The notes below the pieces were generated by a model that was given only the letters and a program-made list of their open reading frames with translations, was not told where the DNA came from and did no database searches. A stretch of 64,000 bases of DNA, from NCBI GenBank assembly GCA_026545225.1, contig CM048853.1:54703755-54767754 (forward strand), read 5' to 3'. The position numbers and the translations under genes were made by a program. Within the stretch, counting starts at the first letter, position 1; each line of letters starts with the position of its first letter. Below, one piece after another: positions 33,701 to 45,390 of this stretch. Source of the stretch: Cornus controversa (taxonomy: Eukaryota; Streptophyta; Magnoliopsida; Cornales; Cornaceae).

Positions 33701-36700
33701 CTGGTGAGTTATTATGGAGTGTCTGATCTTCATCTCTGAATAGAAATGTGAGTTTTTGGAGAACAAAAATAGATGTTTCATATCAATTTCTGAGTGGGGC
33801 TATCATGTTTTGCTTGGTTATAGCCTATTTATTGTAATTTGTAAAACTAAATAATCTTTTGTGTAGACTGTCGCCCTGACACTCGTTAAGTCTTCCTATT
33901 CCTTTCTTTCTTTGGAGCAATATATTTTGCCAGACTTGTGACACTTGTTCACCAATATTACTTCTCCAAATGTGCTTATGATACATGATAGGATTTTGCC
34001 TAGATTATTTCAATCTGCATTTCCTTCTACTTTGACAGCAAAAAAGCTCTGTTGTTTATTTTCTGCATCTGGAATCTGGTTCCTCTGTAATTTATAAATT
34101 TAAGCATCAACATGGTTATTATTCACTTATAAAGCTATAAAGATTATTATAAGCTGAAAGAAATGGGAATTTCCATGAAATGAAGCCAAATATATGCCTT
34201 TGTATGCTGATTCTTCTTTAGTCGTGGGTTGTTATGACAGATTTAATTTTCCCAGCCTACATATAGAACAGTATCTGTTGATCTCTGAAGGGTAACATCA
34301 AATGTTGAACTAATGTTTTTAATTGTTGCTGATAGGTGTGAGCCTTTCTCAACATATCCTCGGACTTACGATCTTATCCATGTGGCTGCCATTGAGTTGC
34401 TCATAAAACATCCAGCTTCTGGCAAGAGCAGGTAGAGAGATCTTGGTCACCATCTTTGAGTTTAATTCCTGCAATAGTTCTCAATTAATTAGGATCTCTC
34501 ATGATTTTAATGGCATGTTGCAGTCTAGAGTTATTTATTCTCCTTGTTTATTAGATAACATGCAGCAGTTTTGCCTGATATTGAAACCGTTTCAGTATAA
34601 TATGTAAATATGTTGTTGTCATTTCATTACTGTTTAAAGTAGTCTATTTTGTTCCTATTGTGAGAAAAGCTCTCAAAGGTTAATGTTAGTTGAAGCAACA
34701 AAAACGAGATTTATAATTTTAATATGAGTGTAATTGTACACTTATGAAATTAATGGAATGGTGCATATATAGTTGTTTTATTTCCTTGTTTACTCTAATA
34801 ATGGGGGTAAACTACACTCACCTCCCCCAAAGTTTGTCCTAATAACACCGTGTTCCCCTGTGGTTTTCATTATAATACTGACCTCCCCTGTCTGTCACCT
34901 CCATTAGACTTCGTTAGTTGTTAGTGCAAAATTACACATATACCCATAATATAATAGTATAGTTTAAGTGTGTTAAATCAAAATATAAAAAGACCAAACT
35001 AACCTTCTCTCTAAAAAATGGAAAACGAGGGAAAACCAACCATCATATAAAAATGATGTTGCAACAACGTTGATGCCTACTATGCCTACTACGACAAGCT
35101 CTTCTTCGGTGAGAGTGGTATCACAACCATCGACTCATTCGATGCGTCCAAATTCCCCACCCAATTCGGCGGTCAGATCCTCGGGTTCAATGCACGAGGG
35201 TACATCGATGGCAAGAACGATAGGCGTCTCGATGATTGCCTTCGCCATTGCGCATTGTTGCGGGCAAGAAGGTGCTCAAAGATGCTAATCTCGGCGGTGA
35301 TAGTATTGGAAAGGGCTGTAATTTCTCTATGAGGTTGTTTGGAAAAGCTGTCGGATTCCATTTTCTGATTCTAGAAAAATTGAATCTGGAAACGAGCTGT
35401 GCTGCCATTTCTGTCAAAAGCAGAATCTGTTTGGTAATGTCATCTGCTGTCAAAATTTTAAAAGTTGAAATCTGAAAATATGTTTGGTAACCCAAAATAA
35501 TTTTTTTATTATAAAAATAGTAGTATCTTTGGTTATAAATTGAGTTTGAGTAATATAGTTTCCAAGTCATTTTAAACTACATAAATGAACAATACATATT
35601 ATAACCTTGTTTTAATATTGCAAAGGTACATATTTGTCCTCACATTTTTAAGTTACAAAATCATATAGCATATGATAATGTTAAATATTATATGTTTAAT
35701 CTTATACAAAACATGTGTTCTAATAAGTATCCAAATTAAAATATTACATTGATTATTCTACTACATAGTTCATTTTGCAATCACTATTAGAAGTACAAAA
35801 AACATTACAATGATCAGAACAAAAAAAATGCTTATAATAGCACACTCACAACAGCCACAAAAAATAAGTCTTTCCCTGCGTTGTGTTGCTAGTAAGTTCG
35901 CGACTACTAAATTTAACTCTTCATCCTCGTAATCTTCAGTAGCATTTTGTTGATGTTGTTGATTATCCAACCAATAAAAGGAATCGACATGATTCTACAA
36001 AATAGAAAATAATCATTATTAAATGGTTAATGAAAAAAAATATATAAATAGTTAATACCTTCCATGCCGGACACCTATAAAAATAACGACCATAATTTTG
36101 TAAAGTTTTAGCCATATAAAGTCTCATTGAGCCTCTACCACATGCACATGGAGGTCCACCTCTTTGTGGTCCAGACATCCGGCACCTTATACAAATCTAA
36201 AATAATAAACAAAATATACTACACTACAAAGAAGATATAATCAAACATACCAAATACAATCGTACATAATATCAATGTTTAGTTAGAAAATAAATTCATT
36301 ACACATACATGTCCTTAGTAAAAACCACACGTCCTTAATAAAAATCATACATATCCTAAATAAAATTACAACAAATGATCTTCACGTATTAACATCATTC
36401 CATATTGCATTAGCAATAGAATCACGTAACTCATTTGCTTCACGAAGTCGATTTTTAGAAAGATCAAGTCTTTGCCTTCTCCAGCGAGTACTAACTTCTC
36501 CTTGATCGTCATCAACAAAACCATCTCTCCCATATTTCATAAATATCTTATCTCGTTGTGCCTGCATTCTAATGAAATTATGAAGAGTACAACAAGTAAT
36601 GACAATATATTTTTGAATATCTAAATCAAAAGGAGTCATCAGTTTAAGTATCGGATATCTCATCTTCAATACTCCAAAACAATGTTCAATCACATTTTTT

Positions 36701-39567
36701 AAAGAGGAATGCCTAAAATTAAATAATTCCTCCCGACCACGGGGCCGCCTTCGATTGAGCCTGTACTCTTGCATGTGGTATCTTTCACCCCGATATGGGG
36801 TCAAATAACCAGACAAGTTTGTGTATCCAAAATTCACAAGATAATATTTTCCTGTAAATAAGTAACTAACTCAACATTCTATCGTCTAGCAGACATAAAC
36901 AAAATCAAATATAAACTCCATAAATAATCTATATACCTTCAAGTGGTCATGGGAATTTATTAGCATCATTTTCTACACTCCCTAAATACCCTGGCATCAT
37001 TTGCAGTCCCTTCCCAACCTGCCATGACAAAAGTAAACCGCATGTTGAATGAACATGTAGCCATGACATTCGTCGTAGTGTTTGATTTCCTACCACGATA
37101 AGGAATTTGTTGATCCGAGGGAACCCATGCAGATACGTGAGTTCCATCAATAGCTCCAACGCAATTCTAAATAAAAAGAGTATACAAATGTGCGCATTAG
37201 TAATATAAATTCTTATAGATATTAAAACAATGATAATATGTGAGTCTCACCTCAAAGTAAGGATAAGCTTTTCGATTATGTAAGATCTTTGGTGGAACCT
37301 CGTTAAGATTTGGTGGGGTAATAATTTGCTTCCCCAACTTACATATAGCCATTAGGATAGTATGAAATATTTAGACACTGTCCATCCAGAGTGCTAAAAT
37401 CTCTCAGCCACAACACGGTATCTCTTATTGTGAGCTAAAATATAAAGAAACATTGCAACTTGTTCTTGAATTGAGAGATACCTAGAGTCTAACTTCCATC
37501 ATTCTTCAACTCATCACTTAAATTCAGGAAAACATGTTTCTCCATTCTAAGCATTTCTTGGCATCTAGAGCCATGACCATTAATTATTTCAAGTATATAA
37601 TTATAGTCTTGTAAAGCACTATTCCTACATGGCCTATTAGATATCAAGTGCCTTTTATACTCCTCTGCCATGCATATAATTATAATCTGGAATTGTGCCT
37701 CTTTCGCTTCAGGTATCACATAATATCTCTAGATATCCATCTATTAATAAATGACCAAAATTAAATATAAGACAAGTATTAATATATAATAAGCATTAAT
37801 TCAAAACAAATAGATACCATAAATACAAAACAAATAGAAAGTCATAAGTTTTCATATTACATTACCAAATCCAAATTAGAAAGACATGACTAATACCAAA
37901 TCCAAATTAAAGTTCACAAACCAAAAACTACAACCGCAAGTTGCAAGCAACCAACTACAAGTAGACAACCAGGCCATCACATGTTCAATACCAACGCCTT
38001 CCTCATTGGTTTTGGAAGTGTGAGAAAGAACTCCCTCCACGATATATTCTCAAACACCTTATTAAGAGCTTTTGCCATATGGGCATTGTCAATGCCCTCA
38101 ATAGCCTATAAAGCATCAATACACTCTTGAACCAAATGCATCTTATTCACTTTTGGAGACCTAGAAGAGCATACATCAGTTTCTCCATGCACGCTCTTTT
38201 GAGTAGTGGAGGAAGTGCCTACATTGAAAAGTTCCTCACAAGTCCTTTTTGAATTCACTTCAAATCTATCCATAACTCTTTCCATGGTCAATGCAAAACT
38301 ACCTTCCTTTATCCTACGATAAGGCACCCTCAGCTCTTTACTACGTTCCCTCTTAACTTCCTTCTTAGGCGAAGGATTTTCATCACTATCTGAGGGGCTT
38401 AAGGTGGAGGGATGTGCCTTAGATCCAGTTGTATTTGTTCCATCAAAAATTTCACACAACCTATCATAGTGCTTACAACATTTTTTCTTGAACTGTTTCA
38501 CTCTTGGCATGACCTACAATATGTAATTATTAGGGTCAAGATAAACTAAATATAAGCATACTAAAAAAAGTAAATAAATATGGTACTATACACACTTTCT
38601 CCAATTTGTCCCACTTATCATCATCCATTATCACTGTCCCAGTGGTTGAGTTATATCCAACTCTAGTCTCTTGTAACAATCTTTTGAATTCTTTTTGTGC
38701 AATCCTCAGTTGATTGTACTTGTTTTTTAGTTGACGTTTATCATAACTATAGTCAGTGAAACTTTTCATTCCCAAGATGAGGTTATTCCAACCAGAATTG
38801 GAAAATGTAGTCGTAAGTCTATTCCCTCTTTTTATTTCTTCCTCCATCAGTTGGATAAACTTCTCTTCTTTGGAGGCATTCCATATGTTTTTGTCATCTT
38901 TACCAACCTCAATCACTTCATTATCTCCACTAATCAAAGTGGTGGTCATTTGAGACAATGGATCAAACTCTATATCCATCTATTAGATAAAACAACATTC
39001 ACGAGTAAGGATTCAGTCAAAATTACACCACCACCAAAAATTTACACACCTTTTATCTTCTTCCGACATATGCTTATAAGTATTATATAACTAGCATAGT
39101 AGAATGAGAAATATGCCTATATGTATTGGTTTTAAACTCCAATGCAGTTCCACAAGGTACTAACTTTAATAGAATCCTAAAAAATGACATACATAAGTAT
39201 AGTAGAAGTTTAAACAAAAATGATAAAAAGTTGAATGGGAAATATCTGATAGCATCTGTCAAATGCCTCTTTCTTTAAGCATACATCATGTATTGAATGT
39301 TACTTTCAGTTTGATCCATCACCACTTTGTAAGAACACATGTAAAATTAATTACTCTGAAGAGATTGTTCTACGTGTCATGTTACTATACTTGCCTACGT
39401 TCAGAATTGTTATGCAAAGAATAAAGGGCAAAAAAAAGTGGATTTCTCTGAGAATTATGGGTTTTATTCTTAAAAATTCCAATCATGACTGGAGGTCTAC
39501 TGCTTTATTCTAGGTATGCTAATGGTGAGCTCTCATCTGCCTTGGGATGTAGACATTCACTGTAAAG

Positions 39568-39616
<49 letters not shown>

Positions 39617-42600
39617 TTTTACTGTCAAATGAGGTTGTGTTTGGAAACATAATCTGCAGGAAAGGGATTGAAAAACGGAAGAGGAATTTCTATACTAATG
39701 ATCTCCAAGCAATATTATAAGATCTCCATATTCAGAGTATATATCATATAGAATGAACATCAATGTAAAGCATATGGACCAAAAAAACTGCATGAGAAAC
39801 GGCTTTCATTCTCTAATGTTACCATACAATGAAAGCTAGGTACCAGTAGCTAGTAGTTAGAGTTTGACAAAGATGCTGAATTTGGAAGACGTGTATGGAC
39901 AGTTGTTGAAAACATAAACCTCAAAACAGCCAAGACTGAACTCTAAGATGCAATATTTCTGCTGTATCACTTGATTTGACGTACAATTAAAGTGCAATTC
40001 AAACTCACATTCACCAAAAGAACACATTATGTTTTCTTCCTTTGAATTTAGAACAGCATCGGTAAACAAAGCCCATGTCATAAATTCTCTAAGAAATTGT
40101 ATTGTTTAATATAGAAAAACGTATAATTGAACTTACCAAGTTCAAAAATCACCCATTTGGAATCATTGTTTAAAAACACAGACAGAACTTTCAATTTTGA
40201 AAGAGAAGATCAATTGCACATATCCAATTCATAACCCCAAAAATCTCAGAACAGTCATTGACAACCTAAATCACCTCCAATTTATAGAACAGCCAGTACC
40301 CATAAATTAAAAATCCCCTAAATGCATAATCGATTTGTGTTCTATTTGTGCCACTCTTAAAAACAACTAAATGCTCTTTTTCTTTTTATTTGTTATAACT
40401 AAGTCAAATGTCCTTACAAATTCACACCTGTGTTTTACTGTGTCCTCATTTCTCTCCCCCAAAACCATGCCCCCTAAATTCGTTGGTACCTCGTTCGCAT
40501 TTCCCCTACATGACCATTGAAATCGCCTCCTATATATAAATTCTAAAAGTGGAGGCATAGAGTTTGAATTTTGAACAACCTCGGGAGCATGGTCTGAAGA
40601 ATGAGTGAGAGAGATGTACCTGAATATAGTGTGCATAGGCTGAGAGGTCTATCTGGTGTCGTCTTCCTCAGCTAAATTGCTTGAAGATCAGAGAGAGACA
40701 AGTGAGATGCGGCTCTGGAGAGACAAGTGAGATGAGAGAGCCGAGTGAGATAAGGCTTGTATATTAGGGTTAATAGATATAGCTATATATGCGGCCTCTG
40801 TCGTTTAAGACAGAGGTCCGTAAATTTTAAGTGGACACTGTAGCTGTTACAGTGACCACTTCAAAGTGGAATTAGATTTTGAAAGCTTGGATTTCTAGCT
40901 TTCACTTTTAGAAGAAAAGTGGCAGTCAATTCTAACTTGGATTTTAAAATTTTGAAATGAAATTAAAGTTACCAAACATGATTATAAAATTTCACACCTG
41001 AATTTTGAAAACGAAAACTGTAATCTGAAATTCACAACCTTTCCAAACAGCCTCTTTGATATTGACTTCAAATCTCCAATTTTATTACTAATTGTTTGCT
41101 TGGTAGTTGATTAGTTTACAATTTGATTGGGAATGCTATCAATGTTTTGGGTTTTGTTGATTTTCTCGTTGTGGCTTTTGGTTATTTCTTGGATTTGATG
41201 AGTTTGTGGTCTCATTTTGGTTTGAAGTATGGATCTAAGGTTTGTTCCTTTACTGATTTGTCGTAAAATGAAAACTCATGAACAAATCAGTTAACCCTTT
41301 TTTGGGCAGGGCGTTCAATTTGGGTGCATTTTGGAGCTTAGTGAACATTCATTGACAAAATGGTTCAGATTTGAGTTTGTTCATACTCATATATGGATTT
41401 GTGTTTCTTAATCTTCATAGAAGCATATACACATTCATGTAACTTGAATGCACAACAAATGCATTCACCATTATATTGTGTTTGAACACTTAGCCGTGTG
41501 AGTGAGTTATTTTGTGTGTGTTTGAATGCATTGTCTTTCTTTTTAGATTAAGAAATTTTAGAGAGAAACAGAGCTATGGAGAGAACTAGATAAGAATTAA
41601 ATTAACGAGTTAGTGTTAGAGAAACAAACATGGAGTTAGGGTTAGAGAGAGTTAGAGGGAGAAAATGATGCTGCAGATGTGAAAGAGACGTTTGAGTTGC
41701 AGTAGAGAGAGTTAGAGAGGGAAAATGAGGGCTGCATATAAAAAGGCATAATGCGACTGTTGGGGGCTTTTTAGGGTAGTTAGTTCATTTCGACTCAAAA
41801 AGTAAGGGTATATGTCTTGGCTAGTTTTTAAAGGGTATTTATGGTATTTGATGCTTACACAGTGATGACATCAGCGAAATATGTCATTGACTAATGTTGA
41901 CTTTTAACGGAGGGGGAATGTGTTCGGACTCTTGAAGCTCACGGGAGGTCAGTGTTATTATGAAAACCACAAGGGGGAACATGGTGTTATTAGGGCAAAC
42001 CTCAAGGGAGGTGAGTGTAGTTTTCCCCTAATAATGTGGAGAAGTTTGGTTGATATTGAAACCATTTGTGCTATATCATGTAATATGTTCTTGCTATTTC
42101 ATAACTAAGTGATTTTGTGCCTATCATATAGTTGAAACGGAAAAAACAAGTATTTATACTTTAATTTGTTTATTGTGATGTACTACGTTATGCCGCTTAG
42201 CCCTGTTAATCCATATTGATCATTGATTCATTGTGTACCTTAGACTACTAATTTGAAGGTATTATTTTAAAATTTATGAGGAAGAATTGTAATAGAACAG
42301 ATCGCTTTGAAAGAAAGGTAGGATAATGAGGATTCATGTTTTTATTGCATAATTGCTGAAATTTTCCACCAAATTTATTAATTAGGATCATTGAGGAAAT
42401 CATTTATTGACTAGGCAAATAGAATATATACAAAGTAAAGCATTGTGTTTCGGCATGGAAAAAGGAACATAGTCCAGGACGTAATATCTATCTTATCTAT
42501 GATTAAACTGGGGATATGGCCCTTAATGAATCAGATAGGCAAAGAAGGAATCATGTAGCTGATTTAAATGCCTGGGATGCAGCTTTGTTGAGTTGGGATG

Positions 42601-43262
42601 AGATTCTTTCTTGTGTAGAATCGTTTAATCATTGAAGTCAGCATGTTGGATAAGTGTCAAACTAATTTGTTGTTTTTCATGTACGATGCCGAAATTCCAT
42701 TTCTTTATTCAATCATTGAAATTATCTTGCATTGACCATGTTCTATGACATTACTAATGTTATTTTGAAGTGCATAATATTTCCCCGTGCCTCTGATATC
42801 TCTCATTTAGATACAGTAGTAATAATAATAGTAGTAAAAAATCAAACTCTCGCCCCCTTCTTAATTTTCAAAAATAGATTCTATATACTCACATCACAAT
42901 CAGATCTATACCAATACTGCATAACTATCTTTAGTATGGAAGAGGTGTAATTTTTATTTTTGTGACAAGGAAAATGGATGAGATTCTTAACCAGTGCATG
43001 AAGCGATAAGTATCTCATCTCTTCATTACTTTGCTGCAGGTGTAACATTGTGGATTTGATGGTGGAGATAGATCGAATATTGCGTCCAGAAGGAACAATT
43101 GTAATTCGGGACTCCCCAGAAGTAATTGACAAAGTTGTGCGTATTGCTCATGCCATAAGATGGACAACTAACATATACGAGAAGGAACCTGAATCACATG
43201 CAAGGGAAAAAATTCTGATAGCAACAAAAAAATTTTGGAAACTACCTTCAACATCTCACTGA
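30766..43262 (+). CDS. QUA3: Golgi pectin methyltransferase of the QUASIMODO3/PMT13 type
   Basis: DUF248-family (PMT) proteins are type II Golgi membrane proteins; QUA3 is held to methylate homogalacturonan with S-adenosylmethionine. Exons: 30766-31188, 32294-32497, 32580-32790, 32878-33139, 33329-33703, 34336-34431 and 43040-43262. They join in frame to 1794 nt, or 597 aa, close to Arabidopsis QUA3. Residues 1-17 are basic and cytosolic, and one membrane helix covers about 18-38 (LLDLISAAFFGGVLLFFLLV). The SAM-binding motif LDMGCG ends exon 2 (residues 204-209) and continues as VASFGG in exon 3. HCSRCLIPF and EVDRLLRPGGYLVISGPP follow, and a second LRPEG motif lies in the last exon. Intron 6 is 8.6 kb because of nested transposons. 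All splice sites are GT-AG and the frame is unbroken. Confidence 0.95.
35052..35313 (+). pseudogene. Captured fragment of 3-oxoacyl-ACP synthase I (KAS I)
   Basis: Frame-by-frame reading gives DKLFFGESGITTIDSFDASK, then GYIDGKNDRRLDDCLRHC, and after a one-frame shift IVAGKKVLKDANLGGDSIGK. This order and spacing match the N-terminal part of plastid KAS I (condensing enzyme of fatty-acid synthesis). A short insertion or duplication around 35061-35085 (CCTACTATGCCTACTAC) and the frameshift near 35252 show it is not a working gene. The active-site Cys region is absent. It is enclosed by the TIRs of the Pack-MULE-like element, so it was probably acquired by that element. The PIF insertion cuts it off 17 bp further on. 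Confidence 0.88.
35770..36178 (-). CDS. Small GRF-type zinc-finger protein with a C-terminal membrane helix (third ORF of PIF copy 2)
   Basis: Two exons on the minus strand, 36178-36059 and 35994-35770, join in frame to 345 nt (114 aa). Residues 1-40 hold a short GRF-like finger: CACGRG, then GRYFYRCPAW. Only three Cys ligands are clear; in the expected fourth place the sequence reads VDSFYW. A Gln-rich and acidic middle follows (NQQHQQNATEDYEDEEL), and the last 25 residues are strongly hydrophobic after ERLIFCGCCEC, a likely tail anchor. The reading frame is intact, unlike its neighbours in the same transposon. GRF fingers bind single-stranded nucleic acid in some nucleases and topoisomerases; what this short form does is unknown. 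Confidence 0.7.
36382..37740 (-). pseudogene. PIF/Harbinger transposase of copy 2, broken
   Basis: Read on the minus strand, CVGAIDGTHVSAWVPSDQQI carries the first Asp, then GRKSNTTTNVMATCSF, MAGWEGTANDARVF, GYTNLSGYLTPYRGERYHMQ and NVIEHCFGVLKMRYPILKL with the Glu. The second Asp position reads YYLVNFGY (Asn), as in copy 1. A 2-nt loss near 36985 shifts the frame after ARVFREC, and stops occur in the N-terminal region (for example near 37350 and 37490). The segment RYLSIQEQVAMFLYILAHNK, missing from copy 1, is present. An intron separates the two core blocks (about 36852-36936). Confidence 0.92.
37977..38979 (-). pseudogene. Myb/SANT-like DNA-binding ORF of PIF copy 2 (one main stop)
   Basis: Exon 1 begins at 38979 (MDIEFDPLSQMTTTLISG) and runs to about 38595. 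Exon 2 begins near 38514 (VMPRVKQFKKKCCKHYDRLC). The trihelix-like part includes GWNNLILGMKSFTDYSYDKR. A single TAG in CIDAL*AIEGI (38106-38108) cuts off the C-terminus; copy 1 has a Glu codon (GAG) at that site. The exon 1 donor reads AAA/GTGTGT against AAG/GTGTGT in copy 1. Apart from these the frame is open, so this copy is less decayed than copy 1. Confidence 0.85.
39569..39613. repeat. (CA)n microsatellite inside PIF copy 2
   Basis: About 22 CA units without interruption, in the 5' non-coding part of the transposon. Confidence 0.97.
40318..40532 (-). pseudogene. Endonuclease/exonuclease/phosphatase-type fragment in PIF copy 2
   Basis: The minus strand reads GGDFNGHVG from 40530, then in another frame GGMVLGERNEDTVKHRCEF and FDLVITN, and then FKSGTNRTQIDYAF near 40370-40330. 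These blocks, in this order, match the EEP domain of LINE-like and 'craniofacial development protein 2-like' endonucleases of plants. Frameshifts and stops between them make it a relic. It lies upstream of the Myb-like ORF, within the transposon. Confidence 0.65.
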
Positions 43263-44289
43263 TACTCATCCTTCCATGTTTGTACTGTAGGTATTTTTCC
43301 TTCTATATCCTCTTGTTTCATGTTTAATGTTAAGATGTTGTTCCATGCATCAAAGGATGCAAGCTTTCTTTCTTGTTCCTCGTTTGGTTTGTTGTCTCAC
43401 ATCAAGAGATAGTTGTGTTAGAATGGGGATGAGGAAGTATAGTATACAGAGATGGAAAGAGGTGTGCAGTGCAGGTTCATAGTAAAATACACTGTTCCTG
43501 ATGGCAATTGTATCTCAATTGCTTTTTTAGATTTGGTTGTAATATTATGATGTTATTTGTTGTAGCTAAATTAAGGGCTGTACTGATTATCAGCCTTTCT
43601 GCACGCAGTGAGTGTCCTCTTCTTATTCATCTCTCTTTTTCCTATTTGAAACTTGCTGCAAACTCAACCTTGTACTTTTGAAGGTGGTGAGGAGCTACAG
43701 CCCTAAATTGCTACTTTTATTTCAATCTCAAAACAAGCAGTTCCAAGTTCCAACCTCGGATCACCGGACCCCCCGTGAAAATAATGAAATATGCAAGGAC
43801 AACTTGCAAAGCTGAAAACTAAACTTTTTGAGCTAACTCTACTTATTAGATTATTGGCCAAAGCCAAATTGAAGCATCATATTAATGGAATTATTTGTAG
43901 GAGAGCTTATATTTGGTGGGTACATCCATTCATGAACAGCAAAGGCACTGTACTAGAAAGTAGAAACCACCCTGATTCTGCAATAGAATTTTAATTGTAG
44001 GTCATATATATTATTTTAATTAATGCTTGATATTCTACTTCTCTTCTTATAAATGCTATACATAATTCTTATTAGCTGTTGCTGTTTTCTTTTGTTAGTA
44101 TATATATGACTGACTAGTGACAATATATATATGTGTGTGTGTGTTTCATGCCATCCCATTTTTCCGTTAATGGCTCTTCTTAGCTTTTCTATTTGTTGCC
44201 AGTGTAAGGGGTGTTATCATGGAGAATTATAATGAAGTGTGGACTATGATTCTATTATATGACAATCTAGGCATTGTTTTTCCTGATGG

Positions 44290-44305
44290 CACGTGACAAC
44301 ACGTG
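44290..44305. promoter_or_regulatory. Two G-box motifs 10 bp apart
   Basis: CACGTGACAACACGTG holds two CACGTG palindromes whose starts are 10 bp apart, so they face the same side of the helix. G-boxes bind bZIP and bHLH factors. The nearest downstream start codon is 5.3 kb away, so a promoter role is uncertain. Confidence 0.4.
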
Positions 44306-44755
44306 CTTTAGAGAGGTTGCTTTAAGAGACAGTTGGGAGAGGTAATTAAGGGGGCCCAAAAGAGAGTCGTCACGAGGAAGACCATGCAACAAGGCTCCCG
44401 TTATAGTTATATATTATATATATAAAGAGAGAGACAGAGTGGTGTGAATTCAAGCTTTATGTAGCAGCACTAAATTGAGAGAGAGAGAGAGGTGTGAATT
44501 CAAACATTTATATAGCAGCACTAAATTGACTAAGAAAGAAGTATATTGTTGATGGGTTAAATTGGTTGGAGTCTGAGATGGTCCTGATGAAGAGTAGACG
44601 TGGAAGTGCATGAGATGATATCATACTTTTTGACAAAAGAATAAAGCAGTTAGTTCATCAATCTTATCTATATGGATGCTACTCACCGACGTCGCTTTTT
44701 CTGTTATTAATACGCTTCTCATTTTCCAGCGCCTCGCCACCCTCTTCACATTCAA

Positions 44756-44761
<6 letters not shown>

Positions 44762-44833
<72 letters not shown>

Positions 44834-44838
44834 ATATA
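44762..44838. repeat. (CT)n(TA)n compound microsatellite
   Basis: About 16 CT units are followed by about 14 TA units and a short TATG run. Confidence 0.97.
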
Positions 44839-45355
44839 TGTGGGTGTGTCTGCACAAATCTAAATACAAGTAGCTGTCTGTAGACAAAAACCAAGAAAAT
44901 TAAGCAACAGAACTAGAGAGTTTAAATCAAACCACCCAGCAAGTGTGCGCTGTTTTATAAAATGATTAAATTAAATTAATTAATGTGTTTTTGGGAATTT
45001 TGTCAACTCCAAGGTGATAGTAATGGTCCTCAGATATCTTTTAATTTTCTTAAAAAATATGTTATACAAAGTTGAACGGGATTAAGTCAACTCTCTCACG
45101 TTCACCATTCTCTTGAAAGAGTCAACATATGCTGACTCGTTTTAAAAATCATTTTTTTAAATTAAAATATAATATTTGGCAGACCAGTCGTAAATTAAAA
45201 ATCTGCTTACTAGGCAATATGATTCTGATTAACACGTGAATTTGTAAATATTATGTGCGCGCGCGCGTAAAGTCTACAAGAAAGGAACGCGGTTATAATC
45301 TTAACAATTGTGAGATGTGATTCTAATATAAGAGATAACTCTCCTCGCACTTCCA

Positions 45356-45356
45356 G

Positions 45357-45390
<34 letters not shown>

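Larger units (their letters stand above)
35331..41054 (-). mobile_element. PIF/Harbinger DNA transposon, copy 2 (5.7 kb)
   Basis: The left terminus GAGGTTGTTTGGAAAAG and the reverse complement of the right terminus, GAGGCTGTTTGGAAAGG, form the TIR. On the minus strand it carries the Myb-like ORF (38979-37977), the transposase (37740-36382) and the GRF zinc-finger gene (36178-35770), in the same order as copy 1. The 5' non-coding part (38980-40860) includes an endonuclease-like fragment and a CA microsatellite. The 3-bp flanks (TAT and TTT) do not match, so no target duplication can be claimed. Confidence 0.9.
34804..42028. mobile_element. Pack-MULE-like TIR element in QUA3 intron 6
   Basis: The left end (GGGGTAAACTACACTCACCT) and the reverse complement of the right end (GGGGAAAACTACACTCACCT) form inverted repeats that stay alignable for about 130 bp. 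The flanks TAATAATG at 34796-34803 and TAATAATG at 42029-42036 are an exact 8-bp target duplication. Long TIRs of this sequence type suggest Mutator-like elements, although those usually leave 9 bp. No MULE transposase lies inside. The contents are a KAS I gene fragment (35052-35313) and, splitting the element, PIF copy 2. Without the PIF insertion it would be about 1.5 kb. Confidence 0.85.

Noticed and set aside
35070-35475. Open frames of 72, 79 and 127 codons over the KAS I-like stretch
   Set aside because: The KAS I similarity runs across two frames with a shift between them and stops within the PIF end, so none is a gene of its own.
35328-41057. 3-bp TWA target duplication for PIF copy 2
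   Set aside because: The flanks read TAT and TTT. The TIRs are good but the duplication cannot be claimed.
44676-44894. Two opposed ORFs of 65-71 codons
   Set aside because: Both are translations of the (CT)n(TA)n microsatellite.
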